Positions 1 to 8,476 are shown, numbered from the stretch's first letter. The stretch: DNA of 10,417 bases from Planctomycetia bacterium (GCA_005804005.1 SYPI01000045.1:1-10417); one strand, 5' to 3'. Numbers and translations: made by a program. The notes: generated by a model not told the origin, from the sequence alone.

Positions 1-1400
1 AGGTCGCCCAGCAACACACACACCGCCCGCCCACTGCCGATTGAATGCCCAACGGCCGTGGCCAGCAGGCCATCGATGCCGCTGGCACCGCGATTGGCTG
101 CAACCAGTCCCGCGCCGTCGGCACCCATGGTCAAGTCGAGGTCGCGGATGGGCATGCTGTTGCCCACCATCAGCGTGCCGTTGGCCCCGATGAGGCGGGC
201 ACAGGCGATGGCGATCCACGGTTCCGTGAGTTCATCCAGAGCAGCCGACCACGCCGCCAGCCCACGGCGCGCCGCCGAATCTGCCTTCACCCACCACCGG
301 TGACTGGTCTGAGGTCGGTGTGGCAGGCGCGCCACCACCGACTCGAGCGCCGCGGCGCCCCCTTCAACGCGAACTCCGGGGGTCTGGGCCGGATCGATCG
401 GGTCGATGCCCACAGTGGCATTCACCACCGCCCCGGCGAGCGCAACGAATTCTTCGGTGCGCCTGCCGACCAGCGGGCCACCCAAACGCAGCACCAGATC
501 AGCCTGCGGAACTGCCCCACCGGCCGCAGCCAGCACCAGTTCACTATGCCGAACGATGCCGCGGGCGCGCGAAGTACGCAGACAGCTGACCACATCGGCC
601 AACACCGGCCACCCGAGGCGAGTGATCACTCGGCTCACTGCGGCGCGCTCACTCGGACTTTCAAGTGCCCCAACCACCACGACTCCTCGCCGGGCACTCT
701 GCAGAAGCGCGCTCGCCCCCGAGGCGCTGCGCACAGTCCGCGGGGCCACAGTCCGCGCCGAACGCCACGGAGCCCGACCGCGGAGCCAGCGCTCCACCGC
801 CGGACTCATCGGAGATTCAGAGTGGTCATCCTCCATCCCCAGCGGCTCGCGGAACATGCAGTTGAGATGAACCGGACCACCCTGCGCACCAGTCGCGTGC
901 CGCCATGCCTCGTCGGCGGTTGCCAGCGCCGACGTCAGTGGTGCCTCGGCGCTCGGGCACGGCAAGTCCCCGGCCCAACGGGTGTAACTGCCGAAAATCC
1001 CCGGCTGTCTGATGGTCTGGTTGGCGCCCCGGGCGCGGAGTTCCGGTGGCCGGTCGGCGGTGATCAGGAGCATTGGGGTGCAGCGCATCGCGGCTTCGAC
1101 CGCCGCCGGAAGCAGATTGGCGACCGCCGTTCCCGAGGTGGTTACTACCGCTGCTGGCAGGCCGGTCGAACGCGCGATCCCAAGGGCCACGAATCCCGCG
1201 CCGCGCTCATCGTGGGCCACGGTGATGCGCAACCCGGAAGTCTGCTCAGCAGCGATGGCCAGCGGTGCGCTGCGCGAACCCGGGCTCACCACCACATGCT
1301 TCAGCCCCAGCCGACGAAACTCCTCAAAGAGCAACGCGGCCCAGACCAGATTCCGGTTTGGCATGGAGAGTGGGCCGACTCGACGGCTGTGGCGCGTCAT
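1..1400 (-). CDS. menD: 2-succinyl-5-enolpyruvyl-6-hydroxy-3-cyclohexene-1-carboxylate synthase MenD, partial (C-terminus off the left edge)
   Basis: Thiamine-diphosphate enzyme that joins isochorismate and 2-oxoglutarate in the second step of classical menaquinone synthesis, in the cytoplasm. Reading the minus strand from ATG at 1400 gives about 466 residues without a stop. MenD hallmarks appear in order: SPGSRSAPLAIA (residues 39-50), DERGAGF with the catalytic cofactor-activating Glu at E65, TTSGTAVANLLPAAVEA, LLITADRPPELR followed by GANQT, PVHLN, GNSMPIRDLD, NRGASGIDG, and finally GDL, the start of the diphosphate-binding motif, where the window ends. About 100 residues should be missing. 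The ATG at 1400 overlaps the menF stop as ATGA, which suggests translational coupling. An internal ATG at 1364 (M13) gives an N-terminus closer to typical MenD proteins and could be the real start. No strong ribosome binding site is seen for either. No frameshift is visible. Confidence 0.95.
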   Translation of the reverse strand, partial: MTRHSRRVGPLSMPNRNLVWAALLFEEFRRLGLKHVVVSPGSRSAPLAIAAEQTSGLRITVAHDERGAGFVALGIARSTGLPAAVVTTSGTAVANLLPAAVEAAMRCTPMLLITADRPPELRARGANQTIRQPGIFGSYTRWAGDLPCPSAEAPLTSALATADEAWRHATGAQGGPVHLNCMFREPLGMEDDHSESPMSPAVERWLRGRAPWRSARTVAPRTVRSASGASALLQSARRGVVVVGALESPSERAAVSRVITRLGWPVLADVVSCLRTSRARGIVRHSELVLAAAGGAVPQADLVLRLGGPLVGRRTEEFVALAGAVVNATVGIDPIDPAQTPGVRVEGGAAALESVVARLPHRPQTSHRWWVKADSAARRGLAAWSAALDELTEPWIAIACARLIGANGTLMVGNSMPIRDLDLTMGADGAGLVAANRGASGIDGLLATAVGHSIGSGRAVCVLLGD

Positions 1401-2779
1401 GCTGGAGTCCGCCCGCCGATTCTGGCCAGCGCGTCATACGCCTCCAACTTGCGCGCGGTCTCAAGCCACTCGGCATCGGCATCCGAACCGCGCACGATTC
1501 CGGCGCCAGCGATGGCGGTGAGTGTCCGCCCCTTGACGAGGGCGCTGCGGATCCCGACCGCCAGATCGGTGCACTCGGCGGAGATCACGCCGATGGGCCC
1601 GGCGAAGAGTCCGCGAGCGAATCCCTCATGGGCGCGGATAAAGGCCGCGGCGCGGTCTACCGGCTCGCCGCAGACGGCAGGAGTCGGATGAAGGGCGGCG
1701 AGAATCGCCGCGTCTGAGACGCCACGACGCAACTCACCGGAGACGATTGAGCGCAGGTGCTGAAGGTTTGGCAGGCGCAGGATCCCGGGGTGCTCATCGA
1801 GGCGCACCGAACTGCACACCCCGCGCAGGGCGCTGGCAATGCGCCGCACCACGCACTCATGCTCGCGGCGGTTCTTGTCGGAAGCCAGCAGCCGCGCTGC
1901 GAGTCGCTCGTCGGCCGAGTGATCCGGGCCGCGCGGGCAGGTTCCGGCGATCGCCGGGCTCTCGACCAAGCCGCCCGAGCGCCGGAACAGCCGCTCCGGG
2001 CTCACCGAGACGAAGGCTCGGCCCGGCTGTGGTTCGATGGCAATGCAGTACGCGCCTGGTTCGCGCCGGCCGAGTTCGCCCAGCAGCACAAATGGATCAA
2101 TTGGCCGCGCGGCAACATAGCGCCGCTGTCGAGCAAGCACGACCTTTTCCAGTTCCCCGGTGGAGATAGCCGCCAGCGCCGCGTCGATCGACTCGCTCCA
2201 CGCCGATGAGTCACCGTCGTCTTCAAGTTCCAGTTCCAGGAGGGCCACGCTCGCCGTCGGCCTGGCCCAATTCAACTTCTCCAGCGCCGCCAGTGCCGGA
2301 GCCGTTGACCCGACCACATGCACCGCAAGTGTGGTGCGCCCACCACAACGGCACAACTCAATCAGAGGCAGGGTGATCCGGGATACTCCGAACTGCTCCC
2401 ACTCGCCCTGCCCGGCGGTGCCATCGAACGCCCCCCAGCTGAGCGCCGTGGCCTCGGGCATGTCTGACAGCCAAGCCCCGATCTGCGGAGCATCCCACTC
2501 GCTGGCTACGGCCGCCGCGCCAAACCAGGCGAACTCGCGCTCGCCGTCGGGAGAGCGGAAGAACGCCCGCGCTCCTGACGGTTGCGCTTGAATCCACGCC
2601 AGCAGGTCCACTTCACCAACTTCGACTTCATGGCGGACGGAAATGCCAGCGCCCTGCGGTAGGCCCGCTCGCAGGAGCCGCTCAAGGATCACCGCGCCGA
2701 CAGCCAGCGAGTTCTCGGTGCACTTCAGCGCGCACAGTGTGGAATTTTCCGTCTGGGGCGCCATGCGCAGGGTCGACAT
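1397..2779 (-). CDS. menF: Isochorismate synthase (MenF/EntC family)
   Basis: Chorismate-binding enzyme converting chorismate to isochorismate, the entry step to menaquinone, here directly ahead of menD. The 460-residue protein has a divergent N-terminal half and a conserved C-terminal catalytic half. The latter shows EKVVLARQRR (211-220, with K212 matching the general-base lysine), VSPERLFRR (259-267), ESPAIAGTCPRG (273-284), REHECVVRR (305-313), NLQHL (338-342), HPTPAVCGEP (364-373), GLFAGPIG (390-397) and AGIVRGSDADAEWLE (426-440), whose acidic residues E437 and E440 match the Mg-binding position, plus K444. The usual HPTPAVGG is HPTPAVCG here. The product call rests on the menD partner; anthranilate, aminodeoxychorismate or salicylate synthase are less likely. 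Start chosen at 2779; ATG at 2764 (M6) is an alternative. Neither has a convincing Shine-Dalgarno sequence. Confidence 0.93.
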   Translation of the reverse strand: MSTLRMAPQTENSTLCALKCTENSLAVGAVILERLLRAGLPQGAGISVRHEVEVGEVDLLAWIQAQPSGARAFFRSPDGEREFAWFGAAAVASEWDAPQIGAWLSDMPEATALSWGAFDGTAGQGEWEQFGVSRITLPLIELCRCGGRTTLAVHVVGSTAPALAALEKLNWARPTASVALLELELEDDGDSSAWSESIDAALAAISTGELEKVVLARQRRYVAARPIDPFVLLGELGRREPGAYCIAIEPQPGRAFVSVSPERLFRRSGGLVESPAIAGTCPRGPDHSADERLAARLLASDKNRREHECVVRRIASALRGVCSSVRLDEHPGILRLPNLQHLRSIVSGELRRGVSDAAILAALHPTPAVCGEPVDRAAAFIRAHEGFARGLFAGPIGVISAECTDLAVGIRSALVKGRTLTAIAGAGIVRGSDADAEWLETARKLEAYDALARIGGRTPA

Positions 2780-2833
2780 TGTAGGAGCGGCGCAGCGCCC
2801 CCAAAGCCCGCGGGGTTATCCTCCGCGAACCTC
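2780..2833. promoter_or_regulatory. Divergent intergenic region between menF and the GH15 gene
   Basis: These 54 bases must hold the start signals for both divergent genes. On the minus strand TACAAT (2783-2778) matches the -10 consensus at 5 of 6 positions but overlaps the annotated menF ATG; if it is used, transcription would begin near 2771 and translation at ATG 2764 with almost no leader. No good -35 lies upstream of it. Two short dyads are present: GGCGC-A-GCGCC at 2789-2799 and CCCGCGGG at 2807-2814. Such GC palindromes occur easily by chance in this base composition, so an operator role is only a possibility. No Shine-Dalgarno sequence precedes the plus-strand ATG at 2834. Confidence 0.35.
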
Positions 2834-4870
2834 ATGCCGCGCAACATCCCCGTCGGAAACGGTGAAATGCTGGTCGCCTTCGACGATCTGTACCGAATCC
2901 GTGATCTGTATTGGCCGCATGTGGGCATGCCCAATCACACTTGCGGACATCTGCAGCGTTTCGGGGTCTGGGCCGACGGCCAGTTCGCCTGGATTGACTC
3001 GCCAGGCTGGTCGCGCGATCTGCGCTACAAGCCGGACACGCTGGTCACCGAAGTTCGCCTGCGGAATGAACGCCTGGGAATCGAGCTGATCTGCAATGAT
3101 GTGGTTGACTACTTCAGTCCGGTCTTTTTCCGCGCCGTCGCCGCTACAGATCTGCACCATCATCCCCGCGACATCCGCCTGTTCTTCCATCAGGATCTGT
3201 CGATCGACGAGAGCGCCGTAGGCGATACGGTGGCCTTCGACCCCAAGACTGGCGGCCTCATTCACTACAAGGATGATTGCTACTTCCTTTGCAACGGATT
3301 CGATGGCGCCAGTTATGGAATCGACTCCTGGGCCACCGGTGCCAAGCGCATCGGCGATGCCGAGGGCACCTGGCGCGATGCCGAAGACGGCCTGCTTTCG
3401 CGCAACCCGATCGCCCAGGGATCGGTGGATTCGACAGTCGGGTTCAACCTGACCCTGCCCCCCGGCGGCACCGCGAGAGTCGTCTACTGGATCGCCGCCG
3501 GTCGCGACTACAACGCGGTCCACTCTCTCGACGAGAAGGTGCGCATCAAGACGCCGCAGCGGATGATGGATCGCTCGGAGGCGTACTGGAAGTTGTGGGC
3601 CAGCACGCCACAGGCCGACTTCTCCGTACTGAGTTCGCACCTGAAGGATCTCTACACCCGCTCGACGCTGATCGTGCGCACCCAGATTGACAATGGCGGG
3701 GCGATCATCGCCGCCAACGACTACGACATCACCCACTTCGCGGGCGACACCTATTCGTACATGTGGCCGCGCGACGGAGCGCTGGTTGCTCAGGCGCTGG
3801 TGCTCTCCGGCCAGAGCGGGCTGAGCCGCAAGTTCTTCAGCTTCGCCAAGCGCGTGATCGTGCGGCCGGGCTACTTCATGCACAAGTACCACCCCACTGG
3901 CACCCTGGCTTCCAGCTGGCATCCGTGGACAATGGACGGCCGGCCCGCGCTGCCTATCCAGCAGGACGAAACGGCGCTGGTGGTCTGGGCGCTGCGGCGG
4001 CACTTCGATCGGTACCCGGATGTCGAGTTCGTAAAGGACTGCTACAACGAACTGGTGGTCGATCCGGCCAACTGGATGCTGGCCTACCGGGATCACCACG
4101 GGCTCCCGCTGCCGAGTTGGGATCTATGGGAGGAGCGCCACGGCATCCATCTGTTCACGGTCTGCTCAGTGATCGGCGGGCTAACTGCCGCCGCCGAGTT
4201 TGCCCGCGACATGGGCGCCCATGATCGGGCCGCCGAGTTCAGCGAGGGCGCGGCCCGCATGCGCACGGCGATGATCCGCCACATGTGGGATGCCGAACGC
4301 GGGCTATTCGCCCGCATGGCCACGCCGCAGGCCAACGGCGAATACCAACTCGATTTCACCCTCGACTCCAGCGCCTGGGCCCTGTTCGCCTTCGGCGTGC
4401 TCGATGCCAACGACCCCCGGGTCGAGAGTCACATGAACGCCGTCGGCTCACGCCTGTGGGTGCGCACCGGCATCGGCGGGATCGCCCGCTACCACAATGA
4501 CCACTACCACCAAGTGGAACGCCACCGCGTCGACGATGTGCCGGGCAATCCGTGGGTGATCTGCACCCTCTGGTACGCGCAGTGGATCATCGCCCGGGCT
4601 TCCAACATCGAAGAACTCGATCGCTCGCGCCAGTACCTGGAGTGGTGTCACGCCCGGGCCTTGCCCTCCGGCGTGCTGGGTGAGCAGTACCACCCCCACT
4701 CGGGAATGCCGATCTCGGTCAGCCCGCTGACTTGGTCACACGCCACCTACGTGACCACCGTCGAGCAATACCTGCAGCGCCACAGCGAACTCTCGGCGCG
4801 GGCCAAGCGCAGCAGCGCCGCCGCCGCGGCTTCGGAGAGCGCCCGGGCGGAAACTCAGCCGCCGGCATGA
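2834..4870 (+). CDS. Glycoside hydrolase family 15 enzyme (glucoamylase-like alpha-glucosidase)
   Basis: Inverting exo-acting glucosidase of family GH15, expected to release glucose from the non-reducing ends of alpha-glucans or a related alpha-glucoside. It has 678 residues. An N-terminal beta-sandwich-like part (about 1-270) opens with MPRNIPVGNGEMLVAF, a typical beginning for bacterial members, so the start at 2834 is well placed. The (alpha/alpha)6 catalytic barrel follows (about 285-655) with YMWPRDGA (309-316), SWDLWEERHG (428-437; E433 is the likely catalytic acid) and GEQYHPHSG (616-624; E617 is the likely catalytic base), then SPLTWSHATY. An Ala/Ser-rich tail (about 656-678) ends the protein. 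No signal peptide is seen, so a cytoplasmic role in glycogen, maltooligosaccharide or trehalose turnover is inferred. Some GH15 members are trehalases, so the substrate is open. It is transcribed alone, divergent from menF and convergent with the FKBP gene, 16 bases from its stop codon. Confidence 0.93.
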   Translation: MPRNIPVGNGEMLVAFDDLYRIRDLYWPHVGMPNHTCGHLQRFGVWADGQFAWIDSPGWSRDLRYKPDTLVTEVRLRNERLGIELICNDVVDYFSPVFFRAVAATDLHHHPRDIRLFFHQDLSIDESAVGDTVAFDPKTGGLIHYKDDCYFLCNGFDGASYGIDSWATGAKRIGDAEGTWRDAEDGLLSRNPIAQGSVDSTVGFNLTLPPGGTARVVYWIAAGRDYNAVHSLDEKVRIKTPQRMMDRSEAYWKLWASTPQADFSVLSSHLKDLYTRSTLIVRTQIDNGGAIIAANDYDITHFAGDTYSYMWPRDGALVAQALVLSGQSGLSRKFFSFAKRVIVRPGYFMHKYHPTGTLASSWHPWTMDGRPALPIQQDETALVVWALRRHFDRYPDVEFVKDCYNELVVDPANWMLAYRDHHGLPLPSWDLWEERHGIHLFTVCSVIGGLTAAAEFARDMGAHDRAAEFSEGAARMRTAMIRHMWDAERGLFARMATPQANGEYQLDFTLDSSAWALFAFGVLDANDPRVESHMNAVGSRLWVRTGIGGIARYHNDHYHQVERHRVDDVPGNPWVICTLWYAQWIIARASNIEELDRSRQYLEWCHARALPSGVLGEQYHPHSGMPISVSPLTWSHATYVTTVEQYLQRHSELSARAKRSSAAAAASESARAETQPPA

Positions 4871-4886
4871 CCGGCGCAAGCTTGGT

Positions 4887-5843
4887 TCAACGCGAGACTG
4901 GTGGCGCGGGCGGAGTCAGCGGTGACGGGCCGTCGCTGACGATCTCCAACAGTTCCACATCAAAGATCAGTGTGGCCTTGGGGGGAATCACCGGCGGACG
5001 GCCCCGCTCGCCGTAGGCCAGTTGATATGGAAGGATCAACTTGCGCTTGCCGCCGACCTTCATCGAGCCGACTCCCTCGCTCCAGCCCTTGATGACTCCG
5101 TTGAGTGGGAAGACGGCCGGTTCGTCGCGATCGACTGAGGAGTCAAACTTCTGTCCGTCAACCAAGTAACCGGTGTAGTGCACCTTGACTTGCGAAGCCG
5201 GGCCCGACGGGGCCGCTCCAGTTCCCTCCATCAGATCCACATACATGAGGCCATCGGGCATCTCGGTGACTTCACCCTCGAAGGTGACGCCGGGAAATCG
5301 CCCTTGCTTGCGGTCGGCAGTAACCGCGCCGCTTTGGGAATCGATCACCATGGTGAACGACCACCCGCCTTCGAACACCCGCGCCGTGTAAGCCGGTGGC
5401 TGCGAGTTGGTATCGAGTGTTACCGAATCAATGAAGCCCGGATGGGTCTTGAGGGCCGTGGCCATGGCTGACTCCAGAGTGACCAGCGGGGCGGTGACTG
5501 CACCAGTTGCCCCATCGACAAGCACGCGCTTGGTGATTCCACCAGTGCCGCAAATCACTTCATAACTCACACCAGCCGGGCTGATGATGGCCCGCGCGGA
5601 GAGGGCGCTGCCCCCGACCGCCTGCACTGCCGCCGCCACCGCCTGAGTCATGTTGGTGGCCGCCGCCGAGAGTTGCTGCTCAACCTCGGCTGGCTCGGCC
5701 GGGATGGTGGTGTAGTCGATGCCGGATGGCGCGCCCTGCGGGAGCGGGGCCAGCGCCAAGAGCGCAGTCGCCAGCGAAGCCAATGCGGCGCAGGCCAGTG
5801 CGGCGGCGCGGGGTTGAGGGACGATTGTCATGGGTCTGCTCAT
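4887..5843 (-). CDS. Exported FKBP-type peptidyl-prolyl cis-trans isomerase with two N-terminal PepSY-like repeats
   Basis: The C-terminal domain (about 196-302 of 318) is a clear FKBP proline isomerase that assists folding of exported proteins. Residues aligning with the FKBP12 pocket are Y223 (VHYTG), F233 and D234 (KFDSS), V250 and I251 with W254 (GVIKGW), Y277 (LAYGERG) and F294 (IFDVEL). The N-terminus has a basic start, then a hydrophobic stretch (13-32): a signal peptide or anchor with no clean cleavage site. Between them lie two homologous segments (about 64-119 and 122-177), ending [12 protein letters not shown] and [12 protein letters not shown], which resemble tandem PepSY domains. 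Start at 5843 is chosen because AAAGGA lies 5 bases upstream; a longer reading frame from 5876 lacks such a site and would add 11 residues. It is the last gene of the tkt-rpiB-fkbp run, 36 bases after rpiB. The tail is Pro-rich. Confidence 0.9.
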   Translation of the reverse strand: MSRPMTIVPQPRAAALACAALASLATALLALAPLPQGAPSGIDYTTIPAEPAEVEQQLSAAATNMTQAVAAAVQAVGGSALSARAIISPAGVSYEVICGTGGITKRVLVDGATGAVTAPLVTLESAMATALKTHPGFIDSVTLDTNSQPPAYTARVFEGGWSFTMVIDSQSGAVTADRKQGRFPGVTFEGEVTEMPDGLMYVDLMEGTGAAPSGPASQVKVHYTGYLVDGQKFDSSVDRDEPAVFPLNGVIKGWSEGVGSMKVGGKRKLILPYQLAYGERGRPPVIPPKATLIFDVELLEIVSDGPSPLTPPAPPVSR

Positions 5844-5848
5844 TGTGT

Positions 5849-5854
5849 TCCTTT
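5849..5854 (-). promoter_or_regulatory. Ribosome binding site of the FKBP gene
   Basis: AAAGGA on the minus strand, 5 bases before ATG 5843. It decides the start in favour of the MSRPMTIV reading over the upstream ATG at 5876. Confidence 0.7.
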
Positions 5855-5879
5855 GGTTGCCTGTGGTGAGTGCCAAACT

Positions 5880-6362
5880 CTATCCGCCAGCGGCGCGGGC
5901 TGCGTCGATCATGGCCGCAGCGTGGGCTTCGATTGACAAGACCTTCGCCAATCGTCGCGCGTGGCGTTCTTCGTGGGTGTAACGCGCATCCAGAAAGGCT
6001 TCGACCAGTTCCCGGGCCACCGCCAGCCCGATGATTCGCCCGCCGAGCACCAGCACATTCATGTCGTCGTGCTCGACGCCCTGATGCGCTGAATAGTGGT
6101 CGGCGCAGTTGCCAGCCCGCACTCCGGGAAACTTGTTGGCCGCCACGCTGGCGCCGACGCCGGAACCGCACAAGAGGATGCCGCGCTCGGCGGCCCCGGT
6201 GGCCACGGCGATGGCGCACTTTGCGGCGTAGTCCGGGTAGTCAACTGCGGCCGCACTGTTGGTGCCGAGGTCCTGCACCTCGTGGCCGAGAGCGCGGACT
6301 GTGGCGACGATCTCCTGCTTCAGGTCGAAGGCGGCGTGATCGGAGGCGATGGCGATCTTCAC
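5880..6362 (-). CDS. rpiB: Ribose-5-phosphate isomerase B
   Basis: Interconverts ribulose-5-phosphate and ribose-5-phosphate in the non-oxidative pentose phosphate pathway, in the cytoplasm. The 160-residue protein matches the RpiB/LacAB family over its full length: KIAIASDHAAFDLK (2-15), DYPDYA (41-46), GILLCGSGVG (61-70) with the catalytic cysteine at C65, AANKFPGVRAGNC (74-86), H98 in the phosphate/ring-opening position, and NVLVLGGR (102-109). The position of the usual GTGVG threonine is a serine (S67), which is tolerated. It begins with GTG at 6362 overlapping the tkt stop as GTGA; no in-frame ATG exists before residue 101 and no separate ribosome binding site is seen, so it is probably translated by coupling to tkt. 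Confidence 0.95.
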   Translation of the reverse strand: MKIAIASDHAAFDLKQEIVATVRALGHEVQDLGTNSAAAVDYPDYAAKCAIAVATGAAERGILLCGSGVGASVAANKFPGVRAGNCADHYSAHQGVEHDDMNVLVLGGRIIGLAVARELVEAFLDARYTHEERHARRLAKVLSIEAHAAAMIDAARAAGG

Positions 6363-8449
6363 GAGCGGCTCACCTGTGATTTCGCGGCGGCGACCACCGC
6401 CTCGACGGTGAAGCCGAACTTCTTCATAAGCGCTGCGATCGGTGCCGAAGCGCCGAAGGAGTGCATCCCGATAGCGCTACCGCTGATGCCGACATAGCGC
6501 TCCCAGCCCATGGCCGCTGAGGCCTCGACGCTGACGCGCGCAGTGACTGCCCTGGGCAGCACTGATTCGCGGTAGGCCGCATCCTGGGCATCGAACAGAC
6601 CCCAGCACGGCAGGCTGACCACGCGGGCACGGATCCCGGCCTCCGTCAGTTGCTTCTGGGCGCTCACGCACAGCGCCAACTCGCTGCCTGTGCCGATGAG
6701 AATGACCTGCGGCGAGTTGCAGCCGCAGTCTGTGAGCACGTATCCGCCGCGCGCGCAACCTTCGCGCGCCTTGGTCTCCGTCTCGGCCAGCGTCGGCAGA
6801 TTCTGCCGCGACAGTGCCAGCAGACTGGGGCCGTGGGTGTAGAGCATCGCCTGCCGCCAAGCCTCCACCGTCTCGCGGGCATCGCCCGGGCGCCAGACGC
6901 GCAGGTGTGGCACTGCCCGCAGCGAGAGCAGTTGTTCAATCGGCTGGTGGGTTGGGCCATCTTCGCCCAAGCCAATCGAGTCGTGGGTCATCACATAGGT
7001 CACCGGCACTTCCATCAAGGCCGAGAGCCGGATGGAACCGCGCATGTAATCGCTGAAGATCAGGAAACCCGCCCCGTAGGCGCGCAGCCCGCTCAGGGCC
7101 ATGCCGTTGCAGATGGCCCCCATGGCGTGTTCGCGAATGCCGAAGTGCACATTGCGACCACCGGGTTCGCCAGTGCCGATCGAGCCTGCGCCATCGATGA
7201 GCGTCTTGGTGCTCGGCGCCAGATCGGCTGAGCCACCGACCAGCCACGGCACGCGCTTGGCTACACCATTGAGTGCTTTGCCGCCTGAAACGCGCGAGGC
7301 CACACCCTTGGCATCAGTGGCGAATGTCGGCATGTCACCGTCCCAGCCAGCGGGCAGTTCGTGCCGCATGAGGCATTCGAGTTCGGCTGCCTCGGCCGGG
7401 AACTTGGTTCGGTAGCTCCCCCAAGTGGCGCTCCACGCGGCGCGCGCCGCGGCGCCCCGCTTGCCCACCCCCTCGGCAAATCGCTCGCGCACCCCGTCGG
7501 GCACCAGGAACTTGGCGTCCTCGGGCCAGTTGTAGAAGCGCTTGGTTTTGGCAATCTCCTCCACACCCAGCGCCTCGCCATGCGCGGCAGCGGTGTCCTG
7601 CTTGTTGGGCGAACCCCAGCCGATGTGACTGTCGAGCACAATCAGCGTCGGCCGATCGCTCTCCCGCGCCGCGGCGCAGTTGATGGCCACAGCGTCGATG
7701 TCGTTGGCATCGGAGACATGCATCACATTCCAGCCGTAGCCGCGGAAGCGCGTCGGTACATCATCGGAGTAGGCCAGCGAGGTCTTGCCTTCGATTGTGA
7801 TGTGGTTGTTGTCGTAGATCCAGCAAAGATTGGCGAGCCGGAGGTGCCCCGCCAGACTGGCCGCCTCGCCAGTGATGCCCTCCATGAAACAGCCGTCGCC
7901 GCAGATCGCCCAGACCCGGTGGGTGAACAGTTCGAAGTTGGGTCGGTTGTAACGGGCCGCCAGCCAGCCGGAGGCCATGGCCATGCCGACGCTGGTGGCC
8001 GCGCCCTGCCCCAACGGCCCGGTGGTCGTCTCGATGCCCGAGGCCACGCCGTACTCGGGGTGCCCGGCGCAGCGGCTGTCGAGTTGGCGGAACGACTTGA
8101 TGTCATCGATGGTGATCGCCGCGCGGCCAGTCGGCTTGCCGCTGCGGTCGAAGTCATTCACCCCCGCCAGATGCAGAACCGAATACAGCAGCATTGAGGC
8201 GTGCCCGTTGGAAAGCACGAAGCGGTCTCGATCCCACCATGTCGGGTCGGCTGGGTCGTAGCGCAGTACCCGCTGCCAGAGCGCGTAGGCAACCGGCGCC
8301 AGCGCCATCGGCGTACCGGGATGCCCGCTGTCGGCGGCCTGAACTGCATCCATGGCTAGAGTGCGGATGGTGTTGACGGCCAGCGCGTCAATCTCGGCAC
8401 ACGACTTGGGCAAACCGGCTACAGGAGCTGAGAACTGCGCGATCGACAT
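6359..8449 (-). CDS. tkt: Transketolase
   Basis: Thiamine-diphosphate enzyme moving two-carbon units between sugar phosphates in the pentose phosphate pathway. The 696-residue protein has all three transketolase domains. The N-terminal pyrophosphate domain shows SGHPGTPM (41-48), FVLSNGHAS (77-85), GPLGQG (144-149), CGDGCFMEG (183-191) and the cofactor-binding NN in YDNNHITIEG (212-221). The pyrimidine domain has GGSADLAPS (405-413), NVHFGIREHAMG (433-444) with catalytic E440, and later the HDSIGLGEDGPTHQP signature. A C-terminal domain follows. The start at 8449 is preceded by GGAGG at a 5-base spacing; the frame stays open to an ATG at 8509 that would add 20 residues and has no such site. 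It is the first gene of tkt-rpiB-fkbp, divergent from the secreted protein at 8498. Confidence 0.96.
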   Translation of the reverse strand: MSIAQFSAPVAGLPKSCAEIDALAVNTIRTLAMDAVQAADSGHPGTPMALAPVAYALWQRVLRYDPADPTWWDRDRFVLSNGHASMLLYSVLHLAGVNDFDRSGKPTGRAAITIDDIKSFRQLDSRCAGHPEYGVASGIETTTGPLGQGAATSVGMAMASGWLAARYNRPNFELFTHRVWAICGDGCFMEGITGEAASLAGHLRLANLCWIYDNNHITIEGKTSLAYSDDVPTRFRGYGWNVMHVSDANDIDAVAINCAAARESDRPTLIVLDSHIGWGSPNKQDTAAAHGEALGVEEIAKTKRFYNWPEDAKFLVPDGVRERFAEGVGKRGAAARAAWSATWGSYRTKFPAEAAELECLMRHELPAGWDGDMPTFATDAKGVASRVSGGKALNGVAKRVPWLVGGSADLAPSTKTLIDGAGSIGTGEPGGRNVHFGIREHAMGAICNGMALSGLRAYGAGFLIFSDYMRGSIRLSALMEVPVTYVMTHDSIGLGEDGPTHQPIEQLLSLRAVPHLRVWRPGDARETVEAWRQAMLYTHGPSLLALSRQNLPTLAETETKAREGCARGGYVLTDCGCNSPQVILIGTGSELALCVSAQKQLTEAGIRARVVSLPCWGLFDAQDAAYRESVLPRAVTARVSVEASAAMGWERYVGISGSAIGMHSFGASAPIAALMKKFGFTVEAVVAAAKSQVSRS

Positions 8450-8476
8450 GGACACCTCCGAGGAAACGGCGATAAT
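8449..8476 (+). promoter_or_regulatory. Sigma70-type promoter for the secreted orphan gene
   Basis: TGGACA at 8449-8454 (5 of 6 to TTGACA) and GATAAT at 8471-8476 (5 of 6 to TATAAT) are separated by 16 bases. Initiation would fall near 8482-8484, just before the GGGAGG ribosome binding site (8486-8491) of the gene starting at 8498. The -35 overlaps the tkt start codon and ribosome binding site on the other strand, so the two genes may influence each other. Confidence 0.6.
8455..8459 (-). promoter_or_regulatory. Ribosome binding site of tkt
   Basis: GGAGG on the minus strand, 5 bases before ATG 8449. It fixes the tkt start at MSIAQF rather than at the upstream in-frame ATG at 8509. Confidence 0.8.

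Noticed and set aside
45..1691. Long plus-strand open frame of 548 codons opposite menD and the end of menF
   Set aside because: Its product is Arg/His/Pro-rich with no family resemblance, while the minus strand encodes unmistakable MenD and MenF motifs throughout. Long antisense frames are expected at this GC content.
2815..2822. GGAGGA on the minus strand upstream of menF as a ribosome binding site
   Set aside because: It lies about 40 bases before the menF ATG and no ATG, GTG or TTG start follows at a usable spacing.
2816..4099. Minus-strand open frame of 427 codons opposite the GH15 gene
   Set aside because: The plus-strand protein carries the catalytic GH15 motifs over this region; the antisense product shows no recognisable domain and mirrors the codon bias of the real gene.
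4850..4900. Bidirectional terminator between the convergent GH15 and FKBP genes
   Set aside because: A short GCCGG/CCGGC stem overlaps the GH15 stop codon, but no T-run follows on either strand and the gap is only 16 bases.
5844..5876. Longer FKBP start at 5876 (MALTTGNQ)
   Set aside because: No ribosome binding site precedes it, it reaches into the end of the short gap after rpiB, and the ATG at 5843 has AAAGGA at a 5-base spacing followed by a better signal sequence.
7361..8197. Plus-strand open frame of 278 codons opposite tkt
   Set aside because: It lies wholly inside the transketolase coding region and has no recognisable domain or ribosome binding site.
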